From Paenibacillus tyrphae (GTDB taxonomy: Bacteria > Bacillota > Bacilli > Paenibacillales > NBRC-103111): a stretch of 64,000 nucleotides of DNA. The notes below the pieces were generated by a model. The model was not told where the DNA came from. It was given only the letters and a program-made list of their open reading frames with translations, and made no database searches. The position numbers and the translations under genes are program-made. Where the stretch lies: positions 434,001-498,000 of the forward strand of contig NZ_JNVM01000010.1 of assembly GCF_000722545.1 (NCBI RefSeq), written 5' to 3'. Shown in pieces: positions 43,773-51,679 of this stretch (the first letter of the stretch is position 1; each line of letters begins with the position of its first letter).

Positions 43773-44408
43773 TCATTCTCTGGATCGCTCTACGAGCCGG
43801 GCCGCTTTATCCCGCACCCAATCAAAGTTGCCGGCGGCAATTTCCTTCAGGTTCACGAGCGAGCCGCCGATGCCAACCCCGTAGCAGCCGATCTTCATAA
43901 ACTCGGCGATGTTATCCTCGTTTACGCCGCCGACCGCCATCATTGGGATGTGATTCAGCGGGCCCATCAATTCCTTGATATAGCCGATTCCGAGGCTGGC
44001 GCCCGGAAATATTTTCACCGCCGTCGCTCCGGCTTTCCATGCTTTCACAACTTCCGTCGGCGTCATCGCTCCCGGGAAAATCGGAGCGCCGCGCTCCGCA
44101 GCGTAACGGATCACCTGCTCGTCCGTGTTCGGAGTAACCAAGTACGACGCCCCGGCGTCCAGCGCTTTCTGTGCGTCGTCCACGTCCACGACGGTCCCCG
44201 CGCCGATGTACATCCGTTCCCCGAACCGGGCTTGAAGCCGTTCGATCATGCCAAGCGCTCCCGGCGTGTTCAGCGTCACTTCCATGACCGGCACTCCGCC
44301 GCTGACCAGCGCATCCGCTAATCCCTCGATATGCTGTTCCTCCACGCCGCGCACAATGGCGACGATCTTTACTTTCTCGATCAACTGCAGTCCTTGTTCC
44401 CGATTCAT
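43773..44408 (-). CDS. eda: 2-keto-4-hydroxyglutarate / KDPG aldolase
   Basis: The 212-residue class I aldolase cleaves 2-keto-3-deoxy-6-phosphogluconate to pyruvate and glyceraldehyde 3-phosphate. The catalytic Glu44 (VMEVTLNTPG) and Schiff-base Lys132 (AVKIFPG) are present. I chose ATG 44408, with GGGAGG 9 nt upstream. The gene stands alone; no edd or KDG kinase is adjacent. Confidence 0.92.
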   Translation of the reverse strand: MNREQGLQLIEKVKIVAIVRGVEEQHIEGLADALVSGGVPVMEVTLNTPGALGMIERLQARFGERMYIGAGTVVDVDDAQKALDAGASYLVTPNTDEQVIRYAAERGAPIFPGAMTPTEVVKAWKAGATAVKIFPGASLGIGYIKELMGPLNHIPMMAVGGVNEDNIAEFMKIGCYGVGIGGSLVNLKEIAAGNFDWVRDKAARLVERSRE

Positions 44409-44559
44409 CCGCTGTATCCTCCCGTTATGACCTGTTTTTATCCTGTTATCGCAGAGATAGGCCGCCATTTCATTGACTTCATTATACCTGCTTTTTTTTA
44501 AATGCCAACTGTGCTAACCTGTACTTTATGGAAATCATGTTTAGGAGCTGATCTGAAAG

Positions 44560-45618
44560 ATGAGCGTTAACGAACCGATCAAATTAACCTCTTATTCTAC
44601 AAAAGGCGGGTGCGGCTGCAAAATCGGTCCCGCGGATCTGCAGCAGGTGATCCGGACCCTTCCGCCGGCGACGCCCGACCCGAACCTGCTCGTCGGTCTC
44701 GATACGAGCGACGATGCCGGGGTGTACAAGCTGACAGACGAGCTGGCGCTGGTCCAAACCGTCGACTTCTTTACGCCCATCGTCGACGATCCTTACGCTT
44801 TCGGTCAGGTTGCGGCGGCTAACGCGCTCAGTGACATTTATGCGATGGGCGGGAAGCCGCTAACGGTGCTGAACATCGTGGCCTTTCCGATCAAAAAGCT
44901 GGATAAACAAGTACTGGCCGACATCTTGCGCGGCGCGGGCGATAAGGTCAAAGAAGCCGGAGCGACGCTCGTAGGAGGCCACTCCATTGACGATAACGAG
45001 CCGAAGTTCGGTCTTGCCGTCACCGGACTGGTGCATCCGGCCAAAGCGAAGACGAATGCGGGGGCCCAGCCGGGGGACAAGCTGATCCTGACCAAGCCGA
45101 TTGGCGTCGGCATCCTGACGACCTCAATCAAGAAAGACGCCCTTAGTCCGGAAGAAATCGAACGGGTCACCAAGGTAATGACCACGTTGAACAAGACGGC
45201 TGCGGAAACGATGGAGCCGTACGACGTGCACGGCTGTACCGACGTGACCGGCTTCGGACTTCTCGGCCATGCGGCCGAGCTGGCCAAAGGCAGCGGCGTA
45301 GGCGTGCGCATCGGGAAGGCTCAAGTGCCGGTGCTGCCGCGCGTCCGCGAGCTGGCCGAGGCGGGCTTTGTCCCGGGCGGTACCAAGAACAATTATGCGC
45401 ACCTCGAAGGCACCGTCGCCTTCGCCGAATCCATCGATCAGTTTGATCAATGGATCCTCTGCGACGCGGTGACCTCTGGCGGGCTGCTGATCGCCGTCGC
45501 CGCGGACAAGGCCGACGCCCTGCTGGGCGACTTGCGCCGCGCAAGCGTCGAGGCTGCGATCATCGGCGAGACGACTGCCGACCATCCGGGCGAAATCCGC
45601 GTTCTGGAATCGCTGTAA
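44560..45618 (+). CDS. selD: Selenide, water dikinase
   Basis: SelD makes selenophosphate from selenide and ATP. The 352-residue protein has the catalytic GGCGCK loop (Cys18, Cys20), so it uses cysteine rather than selenocysteine, and the ATP-binding LDTSDDAGVY and GGHSIDDNEPKFG. The gene lies 66 bp upstream of mnmH. No selA, selB or selC is seen, so the selenophosphate here most likely serves tRNA modification. Confidence 0.96.
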   Translation: MSVNEPIKLTSYSTKGGCGCKIGPADLQQVIRTLPPATPDPNLLVGLDTSDDAGVYKLTDELALVQTVDFFTPIVDDPYAFGQVAAANALSDIYAMGGKPLTVLNIVAFPIKKLDKQVLADILRGAGDKVKEAGATLVGGHSIDDNEPKFGLAVTGLVHPAKAKTNAGAQPGDKLILTKPIGVGILTTSIKKDALSPEEIERVTKVMTTLNKTAAETMEPYDVHGCTDVTGFGLLGHAAELAKGSGVGVRIGKAQVPVLPRVRELAEAGFVPGGTKNNYAHLEGTVAFAESIDQFDQWILCDAVTSGGLLIAVAADKADALLGDLRRASVEAAIIGETTADHPGEIRVLESL

Positions 45619-45684
45619 GCAGCCGCCTAGGACGTGCAGCTATGCTGCAGCACGTCCCATATGAAGTAAAGGAGCGAGGACGCG

Positions 45685-46716
45685 TTGCAACAAGACATTA
45701 CCGTGCAGGAGCTGCTGCGCCTGCATCAGGAACGGGAGCTGACGCTCGTCGACGTCCGCTCTCCGGGAGAGTTCAAAGAATTTACGATCCCCGGCAGCTT
45801 GAACATACCGCTTTTCGATGATCGGGAGCGGGCGGAGATCGGCACAACCTATAAGCAGATTAGCATTGAAGAAGCCAAGCAGCGCGGGCTTGAGATCGTG
45901 TCCGCCAAGCTTCCGGCCTTCATCCGGGAATTTCAGGCGCTTGGTCCGAACAAAGCCGTTTTCTGCTGGCGGGGCGGCATGCGAAGCCGGACGTCGGCCA
46001 CGCTGCTGTCGCTTATGGGCATCCGGGCCTACCGGTTAGCCGGAGGCATCCGGGCCTACCGTCAGTGGGTCGTACAGACGCTTGAGTCGTTCGAGCTCAA
46101 GCCCAAGGTCGTCGTCATCGCCGGTCATACCGGCACCGGCAAGTCGCTGATTCTCCACAAGCTGGCCGAGCGGGGCTACCCTGTGCTCGATCTTGAACGG
46201 ATGGCCGGACATCGCGGCTCCATCTTTGGGCAGATCGGACTTGTGCCGAACAACCAAAAGACGTTCGAATCGCTGCTTGTCCACGAGCTGCTGCGCTATC
46301 AGGACCGACCTTTCGTGCTGATGGAGGCTGAAAGCCGCCGAATCGGCCGGGTGGTGATGCCCGGCTTTTTGGCAGAAGCCAAAACAAGCGGCATCCCGAT
46401 CCGGATCGAGGTACCATTGGAAGAACGGATACGGCACATCGTACAGGAATATCGGCCGGAGGAGCACGCGGAAGCCTGTCTCGCCGCATTTCGGCAAATT
46501 CACCGCCGGCTTCATACGCCAATTGCTGCGCAAATCGAGCGGCATCTGCTGGATCATGAATTCGAGGAAGCCACGAGGCTGCTGCTCGAATATTACTACG
46601 ATCCGCGCTACGAGCATGCGGAAGAAAGTTACACCACGGAGCCGATCCGACTCCGCGTCCGTCATGCGGATGAAGCCGTGCAGCGAATCGAGCAAGAGCT
46701 GAAGCGGCTGTTCTAA
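45685..46716 (+). CDS. mnmH: tRNA 2-selenouridine synthase
   Basis: MnmH (SelU) replaces the sulfur of 2-thiouridine in the wobble position of certain tRNAs with selenium, via a geranylated intermediate. The 343-residue enzyme has an N-terminal rhodanese domain with Cys94 in VFCWRGG and a C-terminal P-loop domain with GHTGTGKS (147-154). It starts with TTG after AAGGAG. It forms an operon with selD, ended by a strong hairpin. Confidence 0.95.
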   Translation: MQQDITVQELLRLHQERELTLVDVRSPGEFKEFTIPGSLNIPLFDDRERAEIGTTYKQISIEEAKQRGLEIVSAKLPAFIREFQALGPNKAVFCWRGGMRSRTSATLLSLMGIRAYRLAGGIRAYRQWVVQTLESFELKPKVVVIAGHTGTGKSLILHKLAERGYPVLDLERMAGHRGSIFGQIGLVPNNQKTFESLLVHELLRYQDRPFVLMEAESRRIGRVVMPGFLAEAKTSGIPIRIEVPLEERIRHIVQEYRPEEHAEACLAAFRQIHRRLHTPIAAQIERHLLDHEFEEATRLLLEYYYDPRYEHAEESYTTEPIRLRVRHADEAVQRIEQELKRLF

Positions 46717-46727
46717 GCCAAACTTTA

Positions 46728-46752
46728 AAGCCCGGGCAGCCGGGCTTTTTTT
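46728..46752 (+). terminator. Intrinsic terminator of selD-mnmH
   Basis: AAAGCCCGG and CCGGGCTTT flank a 4-nt loop; a T run follows. Confidence 0.9.
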
Positions 46753-46880
46753 GCTGCCTTTTTTGGCAAGCTCCTCGTCCTTTTTTCCGGAAGTTGTGTC
46801 AAAATGGGCGCCTCCGTCTTATACTGTACTATCTCATAGGCATTCGTCTAGAAGCGGATGGGATGACGGAGGTGAAGGCC

Positions 46881-47324
46881 ATGTGGTGGCAATGGGGAGT
46901 GGCGGCCTGCATTTTTGCATTTCTGGTGCTCATCGGGCTGGCTATACGCTTCGCGTATTTGGCGATTCTTGCGCTGAGGCGTGCGGAGACCGCGCTTGAC
47001 ACGATGCAGCAGCAAGTACGGCAAACCGCGGAGAGCACGGAAAGCTTACTTCTTGTGTCAACCGAGGTTATGCGGGACCTGCAAGGCAAAATGCAAGCGG
47101 TCGATGCTTGGTTTGCGGCAGCGGAGGAGACGGGAGAAGCGGTACAGCGTGTATCCCGAATCGTGAAGTCCGTATCGCAGTCCATAGAAAGCACGGCACT
47201 TGAGGCGCGCAAAGCGTTACATAGCCATCGGGATACCGCAAACGACCTGATGGAGCTGACAGCCTCTGGCCTGCAGCTCTGGCATCGCCTGCAAGCTTCC
47301 AGACCCATGAAATCAAAGGAGTGA
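46881..47324 (+). CDS. DUF948 (YtxG-like) membrane protein
   Basis: A 147-residue protein with one N-terminal membrane helix (about 5-30) and a long amphipathic coiled-coil-like region (RRAETALDTMQQQVRQTAES onward), as in DUF948 proteins. I chose ATG 46881 because GGAGG lies 8 nt upstream. It is 6 bp upstream of the YtxH gene; the same pair, ytxG-ytxH, occurs in B. subtilis, where it is stress-linked. Confidence 0.82.
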   Translation: MWWQWGVAACIFAFLVLIGLAIRFAYLAILALRRAETALDTMQQQVRQTAESTESLLLVSTEVMRDLQGKMQAVDAWFAAAEETGEAVQRVSRIVKSVSQSIESTALEARKALHSHRDTANDLMELTASGLQLWHRLQASRPMKSKE

Positions 47325-47330
47325 AGAACG

Positions 47331-47735
47331 ATGGCAGCGGAAAAAAGAAATAAGGATTTGCTCGTCGGAGCCGTAATCGGCGGTGTGCTTGGTGCGGTGA
47401 CGGCACTGCTGTTTGCGCCTAAATCCGGACGCGAGCTACGCGCCGACTTGAAAGAGGGCTATCATCAGGTGAGCGAGAAGACGCAGCAAATCGCAGGTGA
47501 CGTTGCGGAAAAATCGAAGCGGATCGTCTCCGTCGTATCGGATAAAGCGCAGGCTGCGGCGGAAAGCATCGGACGCACAACGTCGGAGGTGACGGGAAAA
47601 GCGAAGCAGGCGACGGTTCAAGTGAGTCAGGAAGTGAAATCGTGGCGCAGCAGTAAACCGGAAAACGGTACAGACGATGTAGCTGCAGCCGAAGCGTCTA
47701 TCGCAGCCACGACGGTGGAACGAGAGGAGCACTAA
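47331..47735 (+). CDS. YtxH-domain protein
   Basis: A 134-residue protein with the YtxH signature: KDLLVGAVIGGVLGAVTALLFAPKSGRELRADL. It has one glycine-rich membrane segment followed by a long, Lys/Ala/Glu-rich helical tail. It is translated with the YtxG-like gene upstream. General stress and envelope functions are suspected for the family; the mechanism is unknown. Confidence 0.9.
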   Translation: MAAEKRNKDLLVGAVIGGVLGAVTALLFAPKSGRELRADLKEGYHQVSEKTQQIAGDVAEKSKRIVSVVSDKAQAAAESIGRTTSEVTGKAKQATVQVSQEVKSWRSSKPENGTDDVAAAEASIAATTVEREEH

Positions 47736-47748
47736 AGCTTGACTTGCA

Positions 47749-47784
47749 AAAAAAAGGGATCTTCGGCGTTATGCCCAAGATCCC
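47749..47784 (-). terminator. Intrinsic terminator of the phosphodiester glycosidase gene
   Basis: GGGATCTT (47756-47763) pairs with AAGATCCC (47777-47784), with an inner GGC/GCC; on the minus strand a long T run follows. Confidence 0.85.
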
Positions 47785-47803
47785 GTTTGATTTTGGCGTA
47801 TTT

Positions 47804-48955
47804 TTACCATTTGGACGGATCGATCTTGTTTGGGTCGAGTCCTTCCCAAATGTTTTTAATATTGGCTTTGGCCGGGTCTTCGAACACCAGCCAGGCGGTA
47901 GGCAAATACCGCTCGCCGTATTCGCTGGATGGCTTGTTCAAGATCTGGTTGTCCTTGACTAGTACGGTTGAGGAGCCGCCGTCCAGATTGGCCGCTGTCA
48001 CCGCGCCATGCTCCAGAAAAATGTTCTGGATATCGTACAACGTCGCCCCGATGCTGTATCCCGGCTGGCGTCCGTCGATGATGGCGAACATGATGGTGCC
48101 GTCGGCTTTTTGCGCCATCGAGGTGCGGGGAGCGATCCCCCAGCCGTCGGCCTGATTTTTGATCATGCCCACGCCGTTAACGATAAACTTGGGAGCAAAG
48201 GTGACTGCTTCCTGAACGCCCATCTTGATCAGCTCGTTCGGTGTATATTTGCCCGCAATCAGCTTGCCTTCCTTATCGATGGCAACGATGTGATTGCGCG
48301 TGTTCATGCCGCCGTCGTTATAGAAGATCTTTCCTCCCGACATGACGAGGCCGGTCGGCTGAAAGCCGTTGCCTTTCCATTCCGGATCGACGAACCCGCC
48401 CGCATTGACGCCGGCAATGGCCCCCAATCGTTTAACCATCGAGGAAACCTTTTCTCCCTTGCTGCGTGTGCCCGGAACGGCGATGCGCAGCGTTTTCGGA
48501 TCGTTCACGATCAGCAGCTTGCCTTTAAAATTTTTCCCCTCAATGTCTTCTACTTCAACCGGAGGCTTTTTTTCGACAGCCGCTGTCGCTGGTTTATGGT
48601 CTACACGAACAAGGTCCTTATCCTTGATTTCGGAATACGTGTCGAACTGCGCCCAGTACCGGTCAACCCGTTTTTTGAGCTCTTCCTCGCCGATGAGGTA
48701 TTTCGCCCAATCGCGATGCTGTGTCGAAATGATCGTATCAGCCATCATCAAGCGCAGATTCGTGCCGGTTTCCGTTAGAAAAAACCACAAGCTGAACACA
48801 CTTCCGAACAAAAACATGAAAAAGAACGTATAAAGTGTAATTGAGGCCAAGGTGGACGAACGCCGTTTCTTCTTTTTAACCGGCTTCTTTTTTTTCTTTG
48901 CGGCAGCGGCAGAGGTCGTTTGAGTACGAGGACTGCCGGGCATCGGTACGGACAT
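47804..48955 (-). CDS. Membrane-anchored phosphodiester glycosidase (NAGPA family)
   Basis: A 383-residue protein with a Lys-rich cytoplasmic N-terminus, one membrane helix (about 40-62) and an extracellular NAGPA-type domain: AIAGVNAGGFVDPEW, APRTSMAQKADGTIMFAIIDGRQ, and HGAVTAANLDGGSSTVLV. The family cleaves phosphodiester-linked sugars and is often tied to exopolysaccharide or teichoic-acid metabolism. It is monocistronic. Confidence 0.9.
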   Translation of the reverse strand: MSVPMPGSPRTQTTSAAAAKKKKKPVKKKKRRSSTLASITLYTFFFMFLFGSVFSLWFFLTETGTNLRLMMADTIISTQHRDWAKYLIGEEELKKRVDRYWAQFDTYSEIKDKDLVRVDHKPATAAVEKKPPVEVEDIEGKNFKGKLLIVNDPKTLRIAVPGTRSKGEKVSSMVKRLGAIAGVNAGGFVDPEWKGNGFQPTGLVMSGGKIFYNDGGMNTRNHIVAIDKEGKLIAGKYTPNELIKMGVQEAVTFAPKFIVNGVGMIKNQADGWGIAPRTSMAQKADGTIMFAIIDGRQPGYSIGATLYDIQNIFLEHGAVTAANLDGGSSTVLVKDNQILNKPSSEYGERYLPTAWLVFEDPAKANIKNIWEGLDPNKIDPSKW

Positions 48956-49281
48956 AATTCAAATCCTTTCCATGGTGGTTAGACTCCATCCTCCTTTATA
49001 AACGAAATACAGCGAAAAAAGTTGCATGAAGAAAACTTAAAATGTGAATCTTGTCGCAGCCTTGGGAAGAACGGAATTCGAGCTGCTTCTTAGCGGAGAA
49101 GCTGGTAATCGTCCGTTTCTTTGTCGATGTGTGTAATAAGCCCTTCGGAAAATTTAGAGGCGTTATTGGAGGAAGAGGGAGGGTGGCTCAAAAGGCGAGA
49201 GATAATCGACCTTCGCGGGGCGTCGACGGGCATGGATAAGGCTGGCAGATCTACGGACTACCAGCCCAGAAAGCCAAGGCG
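48956..49281. other. Gap with no convincing gene, left edge of the AT-rich island
   Basis: Plus-strand frames around 49051-49430 and one at 49121 (containing NLEALLEEEGGWLKRREIID) look partly protein-like, but no ribosome site or family is seen. It may hold a decayed gene at the island junction. Confidence 0.4.
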
Positions 49282-49404
49282 TTATTTCTTAAGAAGTTCT
49301 TCCGGTGTTTCTGGGCGGTTCATAGTTAATGAATTTGTTCCTACAAAAAAAGCGGCCAGAGCCATTAGCAGTGAGTTTGCAATAATAGCTAATTTTTTTT
49401 TCAA
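49282..49404 (-). CDS. agrD: AgrD-like cyclic autoinducer prepeptide
   Basis: A 40-residue prepeptide. It has an amphipathic N-terminal leader (MKKKLAIIANSLLMALAAFF), a short core (VGTNSLTM) and a C-terminal tail NRPETPEELLKK that matches the AgrD recognition tail pattern PExPxEL. The core has no cysteine; Ser25 is the only clear ring-forming candidate, so the signal would be a lactone rather than a thiolactone. It starts with TTG 8 nt after GGAGG, and its start overlaps the agrB stop (TTGA). The arrangement agrB-agrD fits export and cyclisation by the AgrB encoded just upstream. Confidence 0.8.
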   Translation of the reverse strand: MKKKLAIIANSLLMALAAFFVGTNSLTMNRPETPEELLKK

Positions 49405-49958
49405 TGCGGTTGCCTCCTCTCAAAATAATTAATAATTTTGTAGGAAAATCGTGTTGTTAAAACTGCTTGTATCATGAAGGCGGCAGTAAAAACTGTAGAT
49501 TTGATAAAAAAGTTACTGAATATAATTAGTAATGTAATTATTTTCAGTAAAGGGTAAAATTTTTGAGGAATTCGGCTGACATCTTTAATATTGTTAGGGG
49601 CTGTAAACAGCAAGATCATAAAGGAAATAGTATTAAGATACATGGATATTTCTGTATACTCAGATGGTACATTGGCGATAGTTGTAAAAATAAAAATTGA
49701 AATAATACAGCAAGCCAGCGAAGAAGATAAATGAACTCCTCCGCTAACATAGCGAATCAACAAAAATATACTTATACCAATAAGCGTTTCGTCGAAACGA
49801 TTTGTAAAAACGGATATCAACAAGGAAAAGATTATAGCAAGACTCGTATTGATTGTTAAACTCAACGCATATTTTAAAGCTATTTCTGATCCGGCATGTT
49901 CATTATGCTTTCGTATAACTTTTGCCAAGTACGTTGCCATTGAATCGATAGGATTCAT
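49401..49958 (-). CDS. agrB: AgrB-like membrane peptidase
   Basis: AgrB cleaves the AgrD prepeptide and helps form and release the cyclic peptide. The 185-residue protein has about six membrane segments and the catalytic pair His76 and Cys83 in RYVSGGVHLSSSLACC, seven residues apart as in S. aureus AgrB. I chose ATG 49958, which overlaps the stop of the sensor-like gene upstream (ATGA); the in-frame ATG at 49991 has no ribosome site. The AT-rich codon use differs from the surrounding chromosome and suggests transfer. Confidence 0.88.
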   Translation of the reverse strand: MNPIDSMATYLAKVIRKHNEHAGSEIALKYALSLTINTSLAIIFSLLISVFTNRFDETLIGISIFLLIRYVSGGVHLSSSLACCIISIFIFTTIANVPSEYTEISMYLNTISFMILLFTAPNNIKDVSRIPQKFYPLLKIITLLIIFSNFFIKSTVFTAAFMIQAVLTTRFSYKIINYFERRQPH

Positions 49959-50629
49959 CTCTTGGATAGCCTTTCTCTTCTTGCTTTCCATAGTTTTTGA
50001 TTATGTTTATACGAAAGCACGATACCAATAAGAAAAATGATTGCCAATATGATTGGAATTGCAACATGGTATTTTAATTCTCCGAATATTAAAGTTTGCA
50101 CCTGAAGTGCGAATACGCTTATGATAAGTATAGCTGACAACCAAAAATTGTATTTTTTCATCGAATCATTTATTGTGAAGTGAAAGCCTATTTTATAGCG
50201 TTGTAAAAAAAGGATTAGCAACACTTGAAGGGCTGTAACAACTAATTGCCAAGTAACAAAGTGAACTAGATTGGTCTGTATTAATTGCACTGACGTTAAA
50301 TTCATCTGCATACCTATAGCAGTGACAACACCTTCGAAAATGGCTGTTGCAATATTGGCAATGATGCACATGAAAAATGAAAAAAGAATAGGAAGTCTAA
50401 AAAATAAGGTTAGCAGCACGATTTCGATTACAAATATAGACAAAAAAGCATAGTTAAATTGTCCCAGAAAATCACGTACATAAAACGAAACTAAAGATAG
50501 AATTAAAGCGATAAAAAATACTTTATGTAGTGCATATCGAAAATATATACGGAAAGCGGATAAAACCAACAACACCATTGCGAAAAATTCAATAGTCGTA
50601 GACACCATTTTTACAAGAAAAGTAACCAT
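49955..50629 (-). CDS. Kinase-less AgrC-like membrane protein
   Basis: A 224-residue protein with about six or seven hydrophobic segments and only a short basic tail (YKHNQKLWKARRERLSKR). Size, helix number and position directly before agrB resemble the membrane sensor half of AgrC-type histidine kinases. However, it stops where a kinase linker would begin: no His box and no ATPase boxes. AAGGGG lies 7 nt before the ATG. It is coupled to agrB by a 4-bp overlap. It may be a receptor that signals to a separate partner, or an immunity or export protein; assignment to AgrC is by inference. Confidence 0.6.
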   Translation of the reverse strand: MVTFLVKMVSTTIEFFAMVLLVLSAFRIYFRYALHKVFFIALILSLVSFYVRDFLGQFNYAFLSIFVIEIVLLTLFFRLPILFSFFMCIIANIATAIFEGVVTAIGMQMNLTSVQLIQTNLVHFVTWQLVVTALQVLLILFLQRYKIGFHFTINDSMKKYNFWLSAILIISVFALQVQTLIFGELKYHVAIPIILAIIFLIGIVLSYKHNQKLWKARRERLSKR

Positions 50630-50818
50630 GAGGAATCCCCTTTGAAAAACTATTAGTTAGATGGCTATTACAATTCATGTGGTAAAAAAGTCCTATCATA
50701 ATACTAAATTGTTTTTGGAAAACTTTAGAATCGTTTACTTCAAGATAAGTTTAATATACACATAATAAGTACACAAGAAAATTTTTGTCGAAAATTAGCG
50801 AATTTTAACTGTTGTATA

Positions 50819-51406
50819 TTATCCGTTTAATGTTCTTACTAAAATGGAAATATAGTTTAATGAGGCATGAGCTAGCATCGCCGGGAATAGATTGCCTGCC
50901 TTTTTGTAAACGAAGCAAAGAACCATTCCAACTAAAAAGTAAGCGAGGAAACGATCTAGATTTAAATGACCGATTGAAAATATAAATGATGAACCGATTG
51001 ACCCTATCCAAAAGTTATACTGTTTATTTAAAAATCCAAATATAATTTTCCTATATACCGTCTCTTCTACAATAGGCGCAATAATAACGGAATTCACAGA
51101 TACGATTAGATAGGAGTTTATTAAATCGTCAGTGACAATAGCACTAAACCCAAATATCAAAGTTGATAGGGCATGTGAAAAAATACAATATTTTAAACCA
51201 TTAAAAGCTAAGCTATAATTTTGTATATTTCTTATAATTTGATTGAAATTGATTAAGAGTATTTCATTTTTTAATAAGCAAAGGATTACGCTTAGAGTAA
51301 CGATTGGCAAGAAAGAAACAGTAAATTTATTCAAGAAAAATAATATTGGGCCAGGTCCGGAAAATAAATAGAATACTATTAAGATATATGCATATCGTCT
51401 ATTCAT
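50819..51406 (-). CDS. CPBP-family intramembrane metalloprotease
   Basis: The 195-residue membrane protein shows the CPBP (CAAX protease / Abi) motifs: EETVYRK for the catalytic glutamates and arginine, FSIGHL and LAHASLNY for the metal histidines. I chose ATG 51406, with AGGAG 8 nt upstream. Such proteases accompany peptide-signal and bacteriocin loci, where they give self-immunity or process peptides. Its place between the two sensor-like genes of the agr-like island supports such a role. Confidence 0.85.
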   Translation of the reverse strand: MNRRYAYILIVFYLFSGPGPILFFLNKFTVSFLPIVTLSVILCLLKNEILLINFNQIIRNIQNYSLAFNGLKYCIFSHALSTLIFGFSAIVTDDLINSYLIVSVNSVIIAPIVEETVYRKIIFGFLNKQYNFWIGSIGSSFIFSIGHLNLDRFLAYFLVGMVLCFVYKKAGNLFPAMLAHASLNYISILVRTLNG

Positions 51407-51458
51407 TTTTGTTACTCCTGTTAATGTTGATGATATGGACACCTCTCTAATTCCACAA

Positions 51459-51671
51459 CTAATCTTCTTTCGAATCTTTTATATATAGATAGAAAATAAT
51501 CAGCAGAAAAACGAAAAAAACTGCAAGCAGACTAAGAGAAATCCATTTTTCAAAATGAAAAAGCGTAATACTGAGCATTGAAATACCGTGGACCAAAATA
51601 TGACGCATAAAGCAGAAAACAGACCGATGTGCTCCATGATACACTTCCTCCGAAATTAATATTTGTTTCAT
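51459..51671 (-). CDS. Small membrane protein of the agr-like island
   Basis: A 70-residue protein (MKQILISEEVYHGAHRSVFC...) with two hydrophobic segments (about 20-36 and 42-63) and a charged tail IKDSKED. ATG 51671 follows AGGGGAG. It starts 8 bp after the stop of the split sensor-like gene. No family recognised. Confidence 0.5.
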   Translation of the reverse strand: MKQILISEEVYHGAHRSVFCFMRHILVHGISMLSITLFHFEKWISLSLLAVFFVFLLIIFYLYIKDSKED

Positions 51672-51679
51672 CTCTCCCC

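Noticed and set aside
49955..50629. Full AgrC sensor kinase
   Set aside because: The frame stops after the membrane helices and the next start (agrB) overlaps it, so no kinase domain exists in this gene.
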